Shown here piece after piece: positions 25,417-34,386 of a stretch of DNA of 64,000 bases. Position 1 is the stretch's first letter. Each line of letters opens with the position of its first letter. This stretch comes from Clostridiales bacterium (GTDB taxonomy: Bacteria > Bacillota > Clostridia > Saccharofermentanales > Saccharofermentanaceae), in NCBI GenBank assembly GCA_017958365.1, contig JAGDCV010000043.1, positions 1 through 64,000 of the forward strand, read 5' to 3'. The translations under genes were made by a program, and so were the position numbers. The notes under the pieces are model-generated. The model was not told where the DNA came from and ran no database searches. It saw only the letters and a list, made by a program, of their open reading frames with translations.

Positions 25417-26139
25417 TTATTTGATATTCGTAACGTTTCCTACTGAAATATAATTATTGATGACAGCATAAAGATCAGTCCCTTCGGAAGCTTCCCACTG
25501 CCTGTCCTGCTGCACCTTAAGAATATACTTTCCGTTCTCAAACTTCTTATGATAATTATCCTGATAGAACGCATCCATCGAGATCTTGCAGTCACTCATC
25601 ACACCCCTGCACTCTTCGAGCGTGCAAAGCGGGAAATTAACGTTCCACGCCTGATTCGGATCAAGTTTCTTACCTATAAGTTCTCCCAGAATCTCATCAA
25701 GATACTTATCGACCAAAGGCATGTTATCCACTTCTCCTGCACCCCTCGAGAATGCTATCGCATGAATCCCCTGAAACGAAGCCTCAAGTACGGCTCCCAC
25801 AGTTGCTGAATACTGGATGTCTGAAGATATGTTATAACCAAGATTAATGCCCGCAAGAACATAATCCGGCTTACGCGGCAGAAGACCTAATGCACCTATG
25901 CGGACACAATCACATGGTGTTCCGTCAGATGAGTAAGCAACAACACCATCTACACCGATATCGTGTTCTAAGGCCGTGATCTCAGTCTTATACGTAAAAC
26001 TGTGGGACATGCCCGATCTCTCGCCGTCAGGAGCAACGACATAAACATCGCCGTACTTCTTCGCGGCAATGGCAAGCCTCTTAAGTCCGGGAGAATCTAT
26101 CCCGTCATCATTTGTGATAAGGATTAATCTCTCGGCCAT
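25417..26139 (-). CDS. surE: 5'/3'-nucleotidase SurE
   Basis: A 240-residue metal-dependent nucleotidase that removes phosphate from nucleoside monophosphates. The N-terminal ILITNDDGIDSPG (with metal-binding DD at 11-12), VVAPDGERSGMSHS (near 32-45), SDGTPCDCV and SGINLGYN-like AGINLGYNIS motifs are diagnostic. The start is the ATG at 26139, which overlaps the hom stop by one base (TAATG); an upstream in-frame codon at 26160 would overlap hom more. It is the last gene of the argS-to-surE series. Confidence 0.94.
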   Translation of the reverse strand: MAERLILITNDDGIDSPGLKRLAIAAKKYGDVYVVAPDGERSGMSHSFTYKTEITALEHDIGVDGVVAYSSDGTPCDCVRIGALGLLPRKPDYVLAGINLGYNISSDIQYSATVGAVLEASFQGIHAIAFSRGAGEVDNMPLVDKYLDEILGELIGKKLDPNQAWNVNFPLCTLEECRGVMSDCKISMDAFYQDNYHKKFENGKYILKVQQDRQWEASEGTDLYAVINNYISVGNVTNIK

Positions 26140-27362
26140 TACTCGTACATGTGCATCCACTTGGCGCCGTTGATGCCGGCAACAAGCGAATCGATCTCTC
26201 CGTTCTTAATGCCTCTTACGATGATCGCCTTCTGATCTTCGTCATCCAACGCAGTCTCAGTCTCATAAGAAGCGAAAACTTTCTTAATCTCATCCACACC
26301 TGCTTCAGAAGACCTTACGACGATCTTAACCAGGGCCTCCTCATAAGGAAGCGTTACACGCTCGCCTTCGGAAGGTACGACCCAGTTATGAGCATAAGCA
26401 ATTGCCTCAACAGGCATGACAGCCTCAAGGATGTCACCGACAACGGCTGATGCCGTAGGAAGCTTACCGGCACCCTTTCCGTAGAACATAGCCTCACCTA
26501 ATGCATTTCCTTCGACTACGACAGCATTGAATACACCCTCGACCGGGAAAAGCACGGAAGAGCTTCTTACAAAGTGAGGTGCAACAAAGGAGTAAGCCTT
26601 GCCTTCAGACTGGTTATCCAAAACTGCAAGGAGCTTAACCTTGCAGCCGATCTTGCCTGCAAAATCAATGTCATCGAGAGAAAGACCTGAGATACCCTCA
26701 GTGTGGATCTCTGAAGGAGCAACATAGGCGCCGTCCAAAGCGATGGAAGACAGAATGGAAAGCTTTCTTTGTGCATCGATTCCGTCAACATCAGCTGTAG
26801 GATTCTGCTCTGCATATCCGTTAGCCTGAGCCTGCTTCAAAGCATCCTCATATGTCTCACCGTTATCTCTCATGTTGGTAAGGATATAGTTTGTCGTTCC
26901 GTTTACGATACCTGCGATACGTACGACCTTGTTTGCAGCAAGACATCTGTGAAGAGGTCTTATGATCGGGATACCGCCTCCGACTGCCGCTTCATAGAGG
27001 TAGATGCAGTTATTGGCCTTTGCAAGTTCCATTAACTCGGGTCCGTGTGTTGCAACCAGTTCCTTATTGGAAGTAACAACACTCTTACCAGAAGAAAGAG
27101 CTCTCTTCGTATACTCATATGCTATCCTTGCGCCTCCGATGGTCTCTACAACCACGGATACATCAGGATCATTAAAAACCTGATCGGCATCATGCGTTAC
27201 AAGAGATTCAAAAGGACTTCCGGGGAAATCGCGAAGGTCAAGAATGTACTTAACGCGGACCTTGCATCCAACGTGATTCTCGATCTTGTCCTCGTTCATG
27301 GCAAGGACTTCCGCAACGCCCGAACCTACAACTCCGAAACCCAATATTGCAATACTCTTCAT
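26139..27362 (-). CDS. hom: Homoserine dehydrogenase
   Basis: A 407-residue enzyme reducing aspartate semialdehyde to homoserine with NAD(P)H, in the pathway to threonine and methionine. The Rossmann motif GFGVVGSG is at about 8-15, the substrate site TSNKELVA near 100, GGGIPIIRPL near 130, the signature GIVNGTTNYILT near 152, and the catalytic region NPTADVDGIDAQRKLSIL near 190-207. The C-terminal 80 residues form an ACT domain, expected to give threonine feedback control. The ATG at 27362 has AGAGGTG about six bases upstream and is preferred over an in-frame GTG at 27371. It follows the ACT-domain protein, a common clostridial pair. Confidence 0.95.
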   Translation of the reverse strand: MKSIAILGFGVVGSGVAEVLAMNEDKIENHVGCKVRVKYILDLRDFPGSPFESLVTHDADQVFNDPDVSVVVETIGGARIAYEYTKRALSSGKSVVTSNKELVATHGPELMELAKANNCIYLYEAAVGGGIPIIRPLHRCLAANKVVRIAGIVNGTTNYILTNMRDNGETYEDALKQAQANGYAEQNPTADVDGIDAQRKLSILSSIALDGAYVAPSEIHTEGISGLSLDDIDFAGKIGCKVKLLAVLDNQSEGKAYSFVAPHFVRSSSVLFPVEGVFNAVVVEGNALGEAMFYGKGAGKLPTASAVVGDILEAVMPVEAIAYAHNWVVPSEGERVTLPYEEALVKIVVRSSEAGVDEIKKVFASYETETALDDEDQKAIIVRGIKNGEIDSLVAGINGAKWMHMYE

Positions 27363-27377
27363 TCGATTCACCTCTTA

Positions 27378-27821
27378 TTATTCTCTGCTTAACACCGTGC
27401 ACTTACGTACACCGGCGATCTTGTTAATGTCATTCATGATATCCTCCACCGAGCCGAACATCGATGCCGTATCCAATGATATGGATATATCGGCAAGACC
27501 GTTTATGGGGATATTCTGGTTAATGGTAAGGATACTCGCCTTGGTAGCCGATATTACGCTTATTATGGAAGACAGGATACCCTGGAAGTTCTCTACAGTT
27601 ATAAGGAGAGTGACTTTCTTGCCGTTGGTAGCCTCGAAGAAAGGCAATACGGAGTCTTTATACTTATAGTAAGCGCTTCTCGACAGACCTGTCTTACGGA
27701 CAGCCTCATTAACGGAGGAAGACTCCCCGGTATTAAGACGCTGCTTAACCTCCATTACCTTGATGAAAACTTCAGGAAGGACCTTCTTGTCCACCAGATA
27801 GTACTCGACTGCGTCAGCCAT
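27378..27821 (-). CDS. ACT-domain protein of the PheB/UPF0735 family
   Basis: A 147-residue protein. A helix-turn-helix-like N-terminal part (VNEAVRKTGLSRSAYYKYKDSVLPF near 38-62) is followed by an ACT domain (about 70-145). This is the UPF0735/PheB family, frequently encoded next to hom or thr genes; its ligand is presumably an amino acid. The ATG at 27821 has AAGGGGAG six bases upstream; an in-frame GTG at 27824 would be too close. An inverted repeat lies in the 60 bases upstream. Confidence 0.88.
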   Translation of the reverse strand: MADAVEYYLVDKKVLPEVFIKVMEVKQRLNTGESSSVNEAVRKTGLSRSAYYKYKDSVLPFFEATNGKKVTLLITVENFQGILSSIISVISATKASILTINQNIPINGLADISISLDTASMFGSVEDIMNDINKIAGVRKCTVLSRE

Positions 27822-27841
27822 CACAAACTCCCCTTAAAACA

Positions 27842-27858
27842 GTCCACGTACGGTGGAC
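27842..27858. promoter_or_regulatory. Inverted repeat between rdgB and the ACT gene
   Basis: GTCCAC-N5-GTGGAC, perfect six-base arms. On the minus strand it is followed by TGTTTTAAGG, a poor U-tract, so it could be a weak terminator after rdgB or an operator for the ACT-hom-surE genes. Confidence 0.4.
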
Positions 27859-27881
27859 ATTTGTTTTCGTGCCTACGGATA

Positions 27882-28472
27882 TTAGCACGATTTAAGGATA
27901 AGTTCAACGGCTTTTCGCAAGGCTTTACCGCGGTGGCTCATGCTGTTTTTAAGTTCAGGGCTCATCTGCGCGGATGTCATGCCGTACTCGGGCACGTAGA
28001 AGATAGGATCGTAGCCGAAGCCGTTCTCACCGCAAGGAGTCTCATGGAGCACGCCCTCAAAGGTCTCCTCCACGGTAAAACTTGTCTTATCGGGCTTAAC
28101 GACGGCGATGGCACAGGTAAAATGCGCGGTACGCTCTTCCTCGGGAACATCCTTTAGCATCTCGAATATCTTCTTAAACTTCTGCTCATAAGTGGAGTCC
28201 TCTCCGCAGAACCTTGCAGAGTAGATGCCGGGAGCACCGTCTAATGCATCAATGCAAAGACCGGAGTCATCTGCAAGCACATAATCGTCGGTATACTTAG
28301 CTACTTCCGTAGCTTTGATAAGGGCATTCCCCCTGAATGAATCGGCATCCTCGATAATATCGCAGGATATGCCCGCCTCCTTCATGGAGACTGCTTCAAA
28401 GTCCGTCCCTTCGAGAAGCTCGTTCATCTCTCTTACCTTATCCTTGTTTCCTGTTGCTATTACTATCCTCAT
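27882..28472 (-). CDS. rdgB: RdgB/HAM1 non-canonical purine NTP pyrophosphatase
   Basis: A 196-residue house-cleaning enzyme that hydrolyses dITP, ITP and XTP to monophosphates. Diagnostic motifs are IVIATGNKDKVREM at the N-terminus, VLADDSGLCIDALDGAPGIYSAR near 65-87, and the C-terminal GFGYDPIFYVPEYG...MSHRGKAL. The ATG at 28472 overlaps the methyltransferase stop (ATGA) and has GGAGG five bases upstream; an in-frame ATG at 28484 is less suitable because it contains that site. Confidence 0.95.
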   Translation of the reverse strand: MRIVIATGNKDKVREMNELLEGTDFEAVSMKEAGISCDIIEDADSFRGNALIKATEVAKYTDDYVLADDSGLCIDALDGAPGIYSARFCGEDSTYEQKFKKIFEMLKDVPEEERTAHFTCAIAVVKPDKTSFTVEETFEGVLHETPCGENGFGYDPIFYVPEYGMTSAQMSPELKNSMSHRGKALRKAVELILKSC

Positions 28473-29896
28473 AAAAGCCTCCATGCCTTGGGATACAAAT
28501 TTTTTATCATGCCGTCAGCGCTTCTTTTGCCGAAGCCTAACGGGAATCCTTCCACCATTATCACGACAGTACCCTTGGAACCGGGCTCAGCCGTTAACGT
28601 CTCGCCTTTAAGGTATCTTTGAACCAGCGGATCATCAATGCAAAACTCGAGACACGAATCAGGTCTTACCATGTCCTTATTAAGAGTAAGAGCAAGAGAA
28701 TGTGAAGGCACGAGGGTCAATTCCTTGCCCGCAGCCTTAAGTTCCCCTAAGTACAATCCGTTCTTTACTGACTTAAGACCCTTTATGCACCTGTCATCCA
28801 CGGAAGGTATCGAAGCATGCGTGCCCTTGATAAGAAGACCTTCCTCAACCGTTGACCTGAACTTCCTGAAGCATTCGTCATTAAGAATACCCGACATGAA
28901 CTTCAATACGGCTTCTTTCTCACGAATAAGCTTTCCGGGTTTTGTCCTGAAAGAACTTAATTCCACCTGTTCCTCATCCGACGTACCGTTCTTCTTAAGG
29001 TGAACGCAGAAATGCCCGTCTCCTTCGCTTATGTGAGGCCATATCCTCATGCTTCCGGGTAATCTCGAACCTTCCTTTGCATGTGTGACACCTTTGATCT
29101 CAGGGTGAGGAATGACTTCATAGCGCGGATGCCTGCTTATGAAATCCAGGATCTGCTCTTCGTCCTCGGACTGACCGTAAGTACATGTCGAATAGACAAG
29201 TTCACCGCCGTCTTTAAGCAGGATATCGGCACTTTCAAGTATGGATGCCTGAAGTATGACGCATTCAGAAGGACCATACTTCTCCCATGACTTAACGGCA
29301 GACGGATCTCTTCTGAACATTCCTTCACCGGAACACGGCGCATCGACGATTATCTTGTCTGCCGCGCCCGCAAGGACACTTCTCATGTTTATGGGGTCTT
29401 CGTTAAGAACAACGACATTGGAGATGCCCATTCTTTCTATGTTGCGAAGAAGGGCCTTACACCTGTTCTCGGATATCTCATTAGCTATGAGGACGCCTTC
29501 ACCTTTAAGGTCTTCAGCAATCCTGCACGCCTTTCCTCCCGGGGCTGCACATAGATCGATGACAACGTCTCCCGGAACAGCACCTAAGACCTGTGCGGGC
29601 AGCATCGCGGAAGGCTCCTGGGGATAGATGACCCCTGCATGATAATAAGGTGAATTACCGGATAATTCAGCCTTCGTATAAAAGCCGCTGTCACACCAGC
29701 TGACCTTATCATGTTCACCGTCAGGATCGATGTCATTAAGAACCTTATCAAACCCGTCAGGCCCGACCTTACTTTGGTTTATCCTTATTCCCTTCAATCC
29801 TTCCGAATCGAAACTTTCAAAGAAACCGTCCTCCGTGATTCCGGAGGACAGCAGTTCTTTCTTCATTCTTTCGGTAAATTCTTCAGGAAGCCTCAT
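28469..29896 (-). CDS. RsmF-like 16S rRNA (cytosine-C5) methyltransferase
   Basis: A 475-residue SAM-dependent rRNA methyltransferase of the NOL1/NOP2/Sun group. The SAM site DLCAAPGGKACRIAE is near 113-127. The motif IV proline-cysteine is in VDAPCSGEGMFRRD and the catalytic cysteine in VYSTCTYGQSEDE. A C-terminal domain (about 320-475) with PUA-like features matches the RsmF/YebU and RumF type, which modifies 16S rRNA. The exact target base (C1407 in E. coli) is not certain here. The start overlaps the stop of the M3 peptidase (ATGA). Confidence 0.88.
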   Translation of the reverse strand: MRLPEEFTERMKKELLSSGITEDGFFESFDSEGLKGIRINQSKVGPDGFDKVLNDIDPDGEHDKVSWCDSGFYTKAELSGNSPYYHAGVIYPQEPSAMLPAQVLGAVPGDVVIDLCAAPGGKACRIAEDLKGEGVLIANEISENRCKALLRNIERMGISNVVVLNEDPINMRSVLAGAADKIIVDAPCSGEGMFRRDPSAVKSWEKYGPSECVILQASILESADILLKDGGELVYSTCTYGQSEDEEQILDFISRHPRYEVIPHPEIKGVTHAKEGSRLPGSMRIWPHISEGDGHFCVHLKKNGTSDEEQVELSSFRTKPGKLIREKEAVLKFMSGILNDECFRKFRSTVEEGLLIKGTHASIPSVDDRCIKGLKSVKNGLYLGELKAAGKELTLVPSHSLALTLNKDMVRPDSCLEFCIDDPLVQRYLKGETLTAEPGSKGTVVIMVEGFPLGFGKRSADGMIKNLYPKAWRLL

Positions 29897-31587
29897 AGAT
29901 CAAGGAACTCACTGCAGGCAAAAGCGATGCGCTTTATGACGTCAACATTAAACGGACTCTCGAGATCCGACTTATAAAGAAGGTTCAGGAACGTATCTGT
30001 TCCGCCCAGAGAACAAAGCTTGTTGTACTTGTTAAGAGCCTCTTTCATATCCTCTCTCGACAGATCCCAAAGCTGCAAAGCACAGATATGCGCAAGACAG
30101 TAATCGATATAGTAGAAAGGAGACGTAAATATGTGATCCTTCTTCATCCATGCGCCACCCATGGCATGGAAAGGATGATCCTCGTCATACTTTATGAAAG
30201 GCTGGTACTTGCTCTCGAGTTCCTTCCATACACCGTGACGCTCATCCGGCGTCATGTCGGGATTATCGTAAATGATATGCTGGAACTCATCGACCATGCA
30301 TCCGTAAGGCAGGAACAGCAAAGCCTGCGTCATGTGAAGTTCCCTGTACTGCTCAGCTTTATCGCCATAGAACATCTCCATGAAAGGATATGAGAGAAAC
30401 TCCATTGAAGTCGAGTGGATCTCGCATGCTTCAAGCGTCGGAGAAAGGCACTCGGTAAAAGGCGAGACATCAGCACTCGTAACCGCAGCATAAGCATGTC
30501 CGCCCTCGTGAACGATAGTTGCAACATCATCGGCAGTGCCGTTACCGTTCATGAACACAAACGGTATCGAATAACCGTCAAGATACATGCAGTAACCGCC
30601 CGTGGACTTATTCTTTCTCGACAGAAGATCCGTGAATCCGTGCTCAGACAAAACCTCGAAGAAACTCGGACGGCTGTCAAATATCTTCGCGAAAAACTCT
30701 CCCGCAACATTCTCATAACTTATGCCGGGAACATTGGGAACGGGATTTCCGTTCTTAAACAAAGTGGGAAGATCGTAGAACATGAGATCTTCGACTTCGA
30801 GTCTTTCCTGCTGGAGATTTCTTATCTGGACCGTGAGAGGAACGATGTATCTTAAGATCGCATCCCTGAACTTTGCTACATCCTCGGGATTGTAATCATA
30901 ACGCTCCATGAGCTTATAACCGAGCTTGGTATAAGAGTCGTAGCCGAGCTTACCTGCGATCTTCGTTCTTATCTTTACAAGATCGTCGTAGATCTTATCG
31001 AATGTCTCTTTCTTGCCCTGATAGTATTCATCGAGAGCCTTATGGGCATCCTTTCTCGTCTGTCGCCTTGTGGATTCAAGGTAAGGCGCAAGAAGACTCA
31101 AGTTCAACTCCTTATCCTCGAACATGATCTGCGCCTCCGACTGGATCTGCGCATAATCATTCTGCAAGGAAGACTCCTCAGCATAATCATCAATTACCTC
31201 GGGAGATATCGTCTCCTTAAGGTTAACCGCCTTACGGAAGATCATGTCACCGTACTTATGCTTAAGGCCTTCAGCACAGGGACAGTTGACCATAACGGTA
31301 AGCATGGCTGCGGAAAGTTCGCTTAACTCTGCAAAAGCGCTGTCGAAGAACTCGAGCTCTTCAGTGTAGAAATCATCCGAAGTATCAAGGTCATGAAGGA
31401 TATTGCAAAGCTCATACTGTGTATTAAAGTCGATTATGAGCTTCTCATACTCCATCAGTATGTCCGATGCCTGATTGATATCCTGGGCTGTCATGAGCTT
31501 AAGTCTTAAGTCTTTGACGCTGACCGTGATAGTATCAATGTCGGGACGTGTATACTTTATATCCTTAAAATCAGGCATCTTCTCCAT
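29893..31587 (-). CDS. M3-family oligoendopeptidase (PepF-like)
   Basis: A 564-residue zinc metallopeptidase that degrades short peptides in the cytosol. The zinc motif HEGGH is at 360-364 and the third ligand is probably E389 in EACEIHS. The C-terminal FTSPFYYIDYCLAHICALQ is typical of the M3B group. The N-terminal 200 residues are the helical lid. No signal peptide is present. The gene lies between argS (three-base gap) and the methyltransferase (ATGA overlap). Confidence 0.92.
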   Translation of the reverse strand: MEKMPDFKDIKYTRPDIDTITVSVKDLRLKLMTAQDINQASDILMEYEKLIIDFNTQYELCNILHDLDTSDDFYTEELEFFDSAFAELSELSAAMLTVMVNCPCAEGLKHKYGDMIFRKAVNLKETISPEVIDDYAEESSLQNDYAQIQSEAQIMFEDKELNLSLLAPYLESTRRQTRKDAHKALDEYYQGKKETFDKIYDDLVKIRTKIAGKLGYDSYTKLGYKLMERYDYNPEDVAKFRDAILRYIVPLTVQIRNLQQERLEVEDLMFYDLPTLFKNGNPVPNVPGISYENVAGEFFAKIFDSRPSFFEVLSEHGFTDLLSRKNKSTGGYCMYLDGYSIPFVFMNGNGTADDVATIVHEGGHAYAAVTSADVSPFTECLSPTLEACEIHSTSMEFLSYPFMEMFYGDKAEQYRELHMTQALLFLPYGCMVDEFQHIIYDNPDMTPDERHGVWKELESKYQPFIKYDEDHPFHAMGGAWMKKDHIFTSPFYYIDYCLAHICALQLWDLSREDMKEALNKYNKLCSLGGTDTFLNLLYKSDLESPFNVDVIKRIAFACSEFLDL

Positions 31588-31590
31588 GGA

Positions 31591-33324
31591 TTACATCCTC
31601 TCTACCGTCTCTATTCCGAGAAGTCCGAGACCGGACTTCAATACATTGCCTACAGCATCGCAAAGAGCAAGGCGCGCCTCTGAATCCTCTTTGCTTATGT
31701 CATCGCCCAATATCCTTGTGTTGTTGTAGAAGGAGTTAAAGGCTGATGCCGTCTCGAACAGACTTCTTGAGATAACGAAAGGCTCATATATCTGGGCAGC
31801 CTTCTTTACAGCATCCTCAAATCCTGCAAGAGCACTTATGACCTCATAAGCATCATCGCCCGTAAGCGTTCCCAGGACATTCCTGTCCTTACTTGCTGCA
31901 AGGCCTGCTTCCTTAGCTTTTCGAGCGATGGAGCGGATCCTTGCGTATGTATACATGAGGTAGGGCGCTGAGTTTCCGTTGAAGTTGAGCATCTCCTCCC
32001 ATGAGAATACGATATCCTTCTCACGGCCTGCCTTAACGTAGGTGTAGATAACGGCACCGATACCGACTTTCTCTGCAATATCGGAGATCTCCTCCTCGCT
32101 CATATCCTGGCCTCTTGCCTTTGCATTCTCCTCAATAACCTCGCGCGTCTTACTAACGGCAGCGTCGAGAAGGTCCTCAAGAAGAACGATGTTACCTTCA
32201 CGAGTGGAGAAGACCATATCCTTGAACTTAACGAGACCGAAGCCTACGTGAACGCAGTCATCGGCACACTCATATCCTGCTTTCTTAAGCACGGAGAACA
32301 CCTGCTTAAAGTGCAGAGCCTGCGGAGTACCTACTACGTAGATATTCTTGTCAAAGTGATAAGTCTCGTCGCGGTACAGGACTGCTGCGAGATCTCTTGA
32401 AGCATAGATGGTAGTTCCGTCGCTCTTTAAGATGATGCAAGGAGGAAGATTGTACTCGTCGAGCATTACGACCTGAGCTCCCTCACTTTCCTCAAGGAGG
32501 TTCTTGCTCCTTAACATGTCAACAACGGCGGGGATCCTGTCGCTGTAGAAGGACTCGCCGTTATAGTTATCGAAAGATACTCCCATTCTGTCGTAAAGCT
32601 TGTTAAACACAACAAGAGACATATCCCTGAACTTCTGCCAGAGTTCCTTCTCCTCGGGGCAGCCCTCCTCGAGCTTACGGAAGTTCTCACGAGCCTTGTC
32701 TTCGAGGGATTCATCCTTCTTCGCTTCTTCATGGAACTTAACATAGATGCGCAAAAGCTCGGTGATGGGATCCTTATCGAGAGCCTCCTGATCGCCCCAC
32801 AGCCTGTAAGCCGTGATAAGCTTACCGAACTGCGTTCCGTAGTCACCTAAGTGATTCATCCTGATGACGTTATATCCTAACTTGGAGTAGATCCTCGACA
32901 ATGAGTTACCGAGAACTGTAGTAAACGCATGGCCTACATGGAAAGGCTTGGCAATATTGGGCGAAGAGAACTCGATGATGACGTTCTGTCCGTTACCAAG
33001 ATCAGAAGCCCCGTAGTTATCACCTGCATCATTAATGCCCGATACAACATCCGATGCATACTTGGATCTGTCCACGTAGAAATTAAGGTAAGGACCTGCA
33101 TTCTTAACGGTAAAGATACCGTCAGCAGTTAATGATGCGTCGGATGCAAGATCCTGAGATATCATCTGAGGAGCTTTATGAAGGCTCTTGGCCAGTATGA
33201 AACAAGGAAAAGCAAAATCTCCCAGATCTTTCTGGGGAGGGATCTCAATGAGTTTAAAGATCTGATCTTCGGTAAGACCTGATATCTTCGACAAATTCTG
33301 CGCTATAACGGACTTATAATCCAT
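31591..33324 (-). CDS. argS: Arginyl-tRNA synthetase
   Basis: A 577-residue class I synthetase charging tRNA-Arg. The N-terminal tRNA D-loop recognition domain (about 1-95) precedes the HIGH-equivalent HVGH in NIAKPFHVGHAFTT near 125. No KMSK is visible; the position is replaced by FSTREGNIV, as in many ArgRS enzymes. The anticodon-binding DALR domain fills the last 120 residues. A GGGGGC ribosome site lies five bases before the ATG. It heads the series argS-pepF-rsmF-rdgB-ACT-hom-surE and is divergent from the MraY-like gene. Confidence 0.96.
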   Translation of the reverse strand: MDYKSVIAQNLSKISGLTEDQIFKLIEIPPQKDLGDFAFPCFILAKSLHKAPQMISQDLASDASLTADGIFTVKNAGPYLNFYVDRSKYASDVVSGINDAGDNYGASDLGNGQNVIIEFSSPNIAKPFHVGHAFTTVLGNSLSRIYSKLGYNVIRMNHLGDYGTQFGKLITAYRLWGDQEALDKDPITELLRIYVKFHEEAKKDESLEDKARENFRKLEEGCPEEKELWQKFRDMSLVVFNKLYDRMGVSFDNYNGESFYSDRIPAVVDMLRSKNLLEESEGAQVVMLDEYNLPPCIILKSDGTTIYASRDLAAVLYRDETYHFDKNIYVVGTPQALHFKQVFSVLKKAGYECADDCVHVGFGLVKFKDMVFSTREGNIVLLEDLLDAAVSKTREVIEENAKARGQDMSEEEISDIAEKVGIGAVIYTYVKAGREKDIVFSWEEMLNFNGNSAPYLMYTYARIRSIARKAKEAGLAASKDRNVLGTLTGDDAYEVISALAGFEDAVKKAAQIYEPFVISRSLFETASAFNSFYNNTRILGDDISKEDSEARLALCDAVGNVLKSGLGLLGIETVERM

Positions 33325-33356
33325 AATATGCCCCCAAATCTTTTAAATAGATAGAA

Positions 33357-33380
33357 ATTATAACAGATTAACAGTATAAT
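33357..33380. promoter_or_regulatory. Back-to-back -10 boxes of argS and the MraY-like gene
   Basis: TATAAT on the minus strand at 33357-33362 (for argS, 33 bases before its ATG) and TATAAT on the plus strand at 33375-33380 (for the gene at 33412). Both -35 regions are weak and each overlaps the other unit's early region, so the promoters may interfere. Confidence 0.5.
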
Positions 33381-33411
33381 TACACGATTAAATGGGTTAT
33401 TGAGGTGGGCG

Positions 33412-34380
33412 ATGTCAGAATTAACCAGATTGATATGTTCTTGCGCTGCGGGAGGCGTTCTCACATTCCTAGCGATGCTGTTCCTTCCCTTCGGCAAGTC
33501 TTTGTTAGGCCACGACCGCGGCCGTAAATATGTTGAGGGTTCCGAGGTCAACATCGGCAAGCCTACGGGCGTCGGAATCTATTTCTCGCTTATCTTCGTA
33601 CTTGTATGTGCAGGCTTCGGTCTTCACAACAGGGGTATGTATCTCATACTTATCCTCATATTCCTTATGTCGTTCATCGGATTTCTTGATGACAGGTCAA
33701 AGAATGCCTGGGGCGAGGTGTCCAAGGGAATCCTAGACATAGTCGTAGCTTTCATAGGAAGCCTCATATTCATGGGTTTCTTCGGAACGGAAGTAATGCT
33801 TTCCTTCTCCACCCGCACATTCTACATTCACCCTGTCATATTCGTTATTCTTGGCACTATCCTGTTTATCGTTTCCATCAATGCAACCAATGCAACTGAC
33901 GGTGTTGACGGATTGTCGGGAACGATCAGCATACTTACCATAGCAACTTTGATGCTGTCCTCAAGTTTTCACGGAACACTCGATCTGACAAGTGCCCTTC
34001 CCGGTGCGGTAATGATCGTCGTGCTTTTGGCATATCTTTGCTTTAATCATTACCCTTCAAAGGTCCTGATGGGAGACGCGGGATCAAGGTCGGTCGGTTT
34101 CTTCATCGCATTCTACTTCATGTATCTGAAACTGCCGTTCGCATATCTCATAATATGCCTTCCCTTCCTTATCGACGGCGGTCTTTCCATCCTCAAGATA
34201 ACCATAGGAAGACTTACTCATAAGAAGATAATCATCCTGCCGAAGCTCATCACTCCGGTTCACGACCACCTTAAGAAGAAACTCGGGTTCTCGGCCCCCA
34301 AGACGATGATGCTCATATCATTGTTCGCGATGATAATAGACGTTATCTATATAATTGCCGTAATGATCATCACAAGGTGA
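33412..34380 (+). CDS. MraY-like glycosyl-1-phosphate transferase
   Basis: A 322-residue membrane enzyme with ten probable segments, of the family that moves a sugar-1-phosphate onto undecaprenyl phosphate. Active-site motifs are FLDDRSK (near 85), NATNATDGVDGLSG (near 155-168), MGDAGSRSVG (near 220) and PVHDHLKKK (near 285). The last matches the PVHxHL pattern of MraY better than the HIHHL of WecA/TagO. However, the gene is outside any mur/dcw cluster and GDAGS replaces GDTGS, so it may be a second MraY-like enzyme for another cell-wall polymer. The ATG at 33412 follows GAGGTGGG; a TTG at 33400 is an unlikely alternative. Confidence 0.85.
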   Translation: MSELTRLICSCAAGGVLTFLAMLFLPFGKSLLGHDRGRKYVEGSEVNIGKPTGVGIYFSLIFVLVCAGFGLHNRGMYLILILIFLMSFIGFLDDRSKNAWGEVSKGILDIVVAFIGSLIFMGFFGTEVMLSFSTRTFYIHPVIFVILGTILFIVSINATNATDGVDGLSGTISILTIATLMLSSSFHGTLDLTSALPGAVMIVVLLAYLCFNHYPSKVLMGDAGSRSVGFFIAFYFMYLKLPFAYLIICLPFLIDGGLSILKITIGRLTHKKIIILPKLITPVHDHLKKKLGFSAPKTMMLISLFAMIIDVIYIIAVMIITR

Positions 34381-34386
34381 TCATTA
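34361..34386. terminator. Perfect inverted repeat spanning two convergent stops
   Basis: TAATGATCA-N8-TGATCATTA has nine-base perfect arms. Its right arm contains the TGA of the MraY-like gene and the TAA (complement) of the coiled-coil gene. No strong T-run follows on either side, so it may work as a bidirectional pause or RNA-end-protecting hairpin rather than a classical terminator. Confidence 0.45.
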
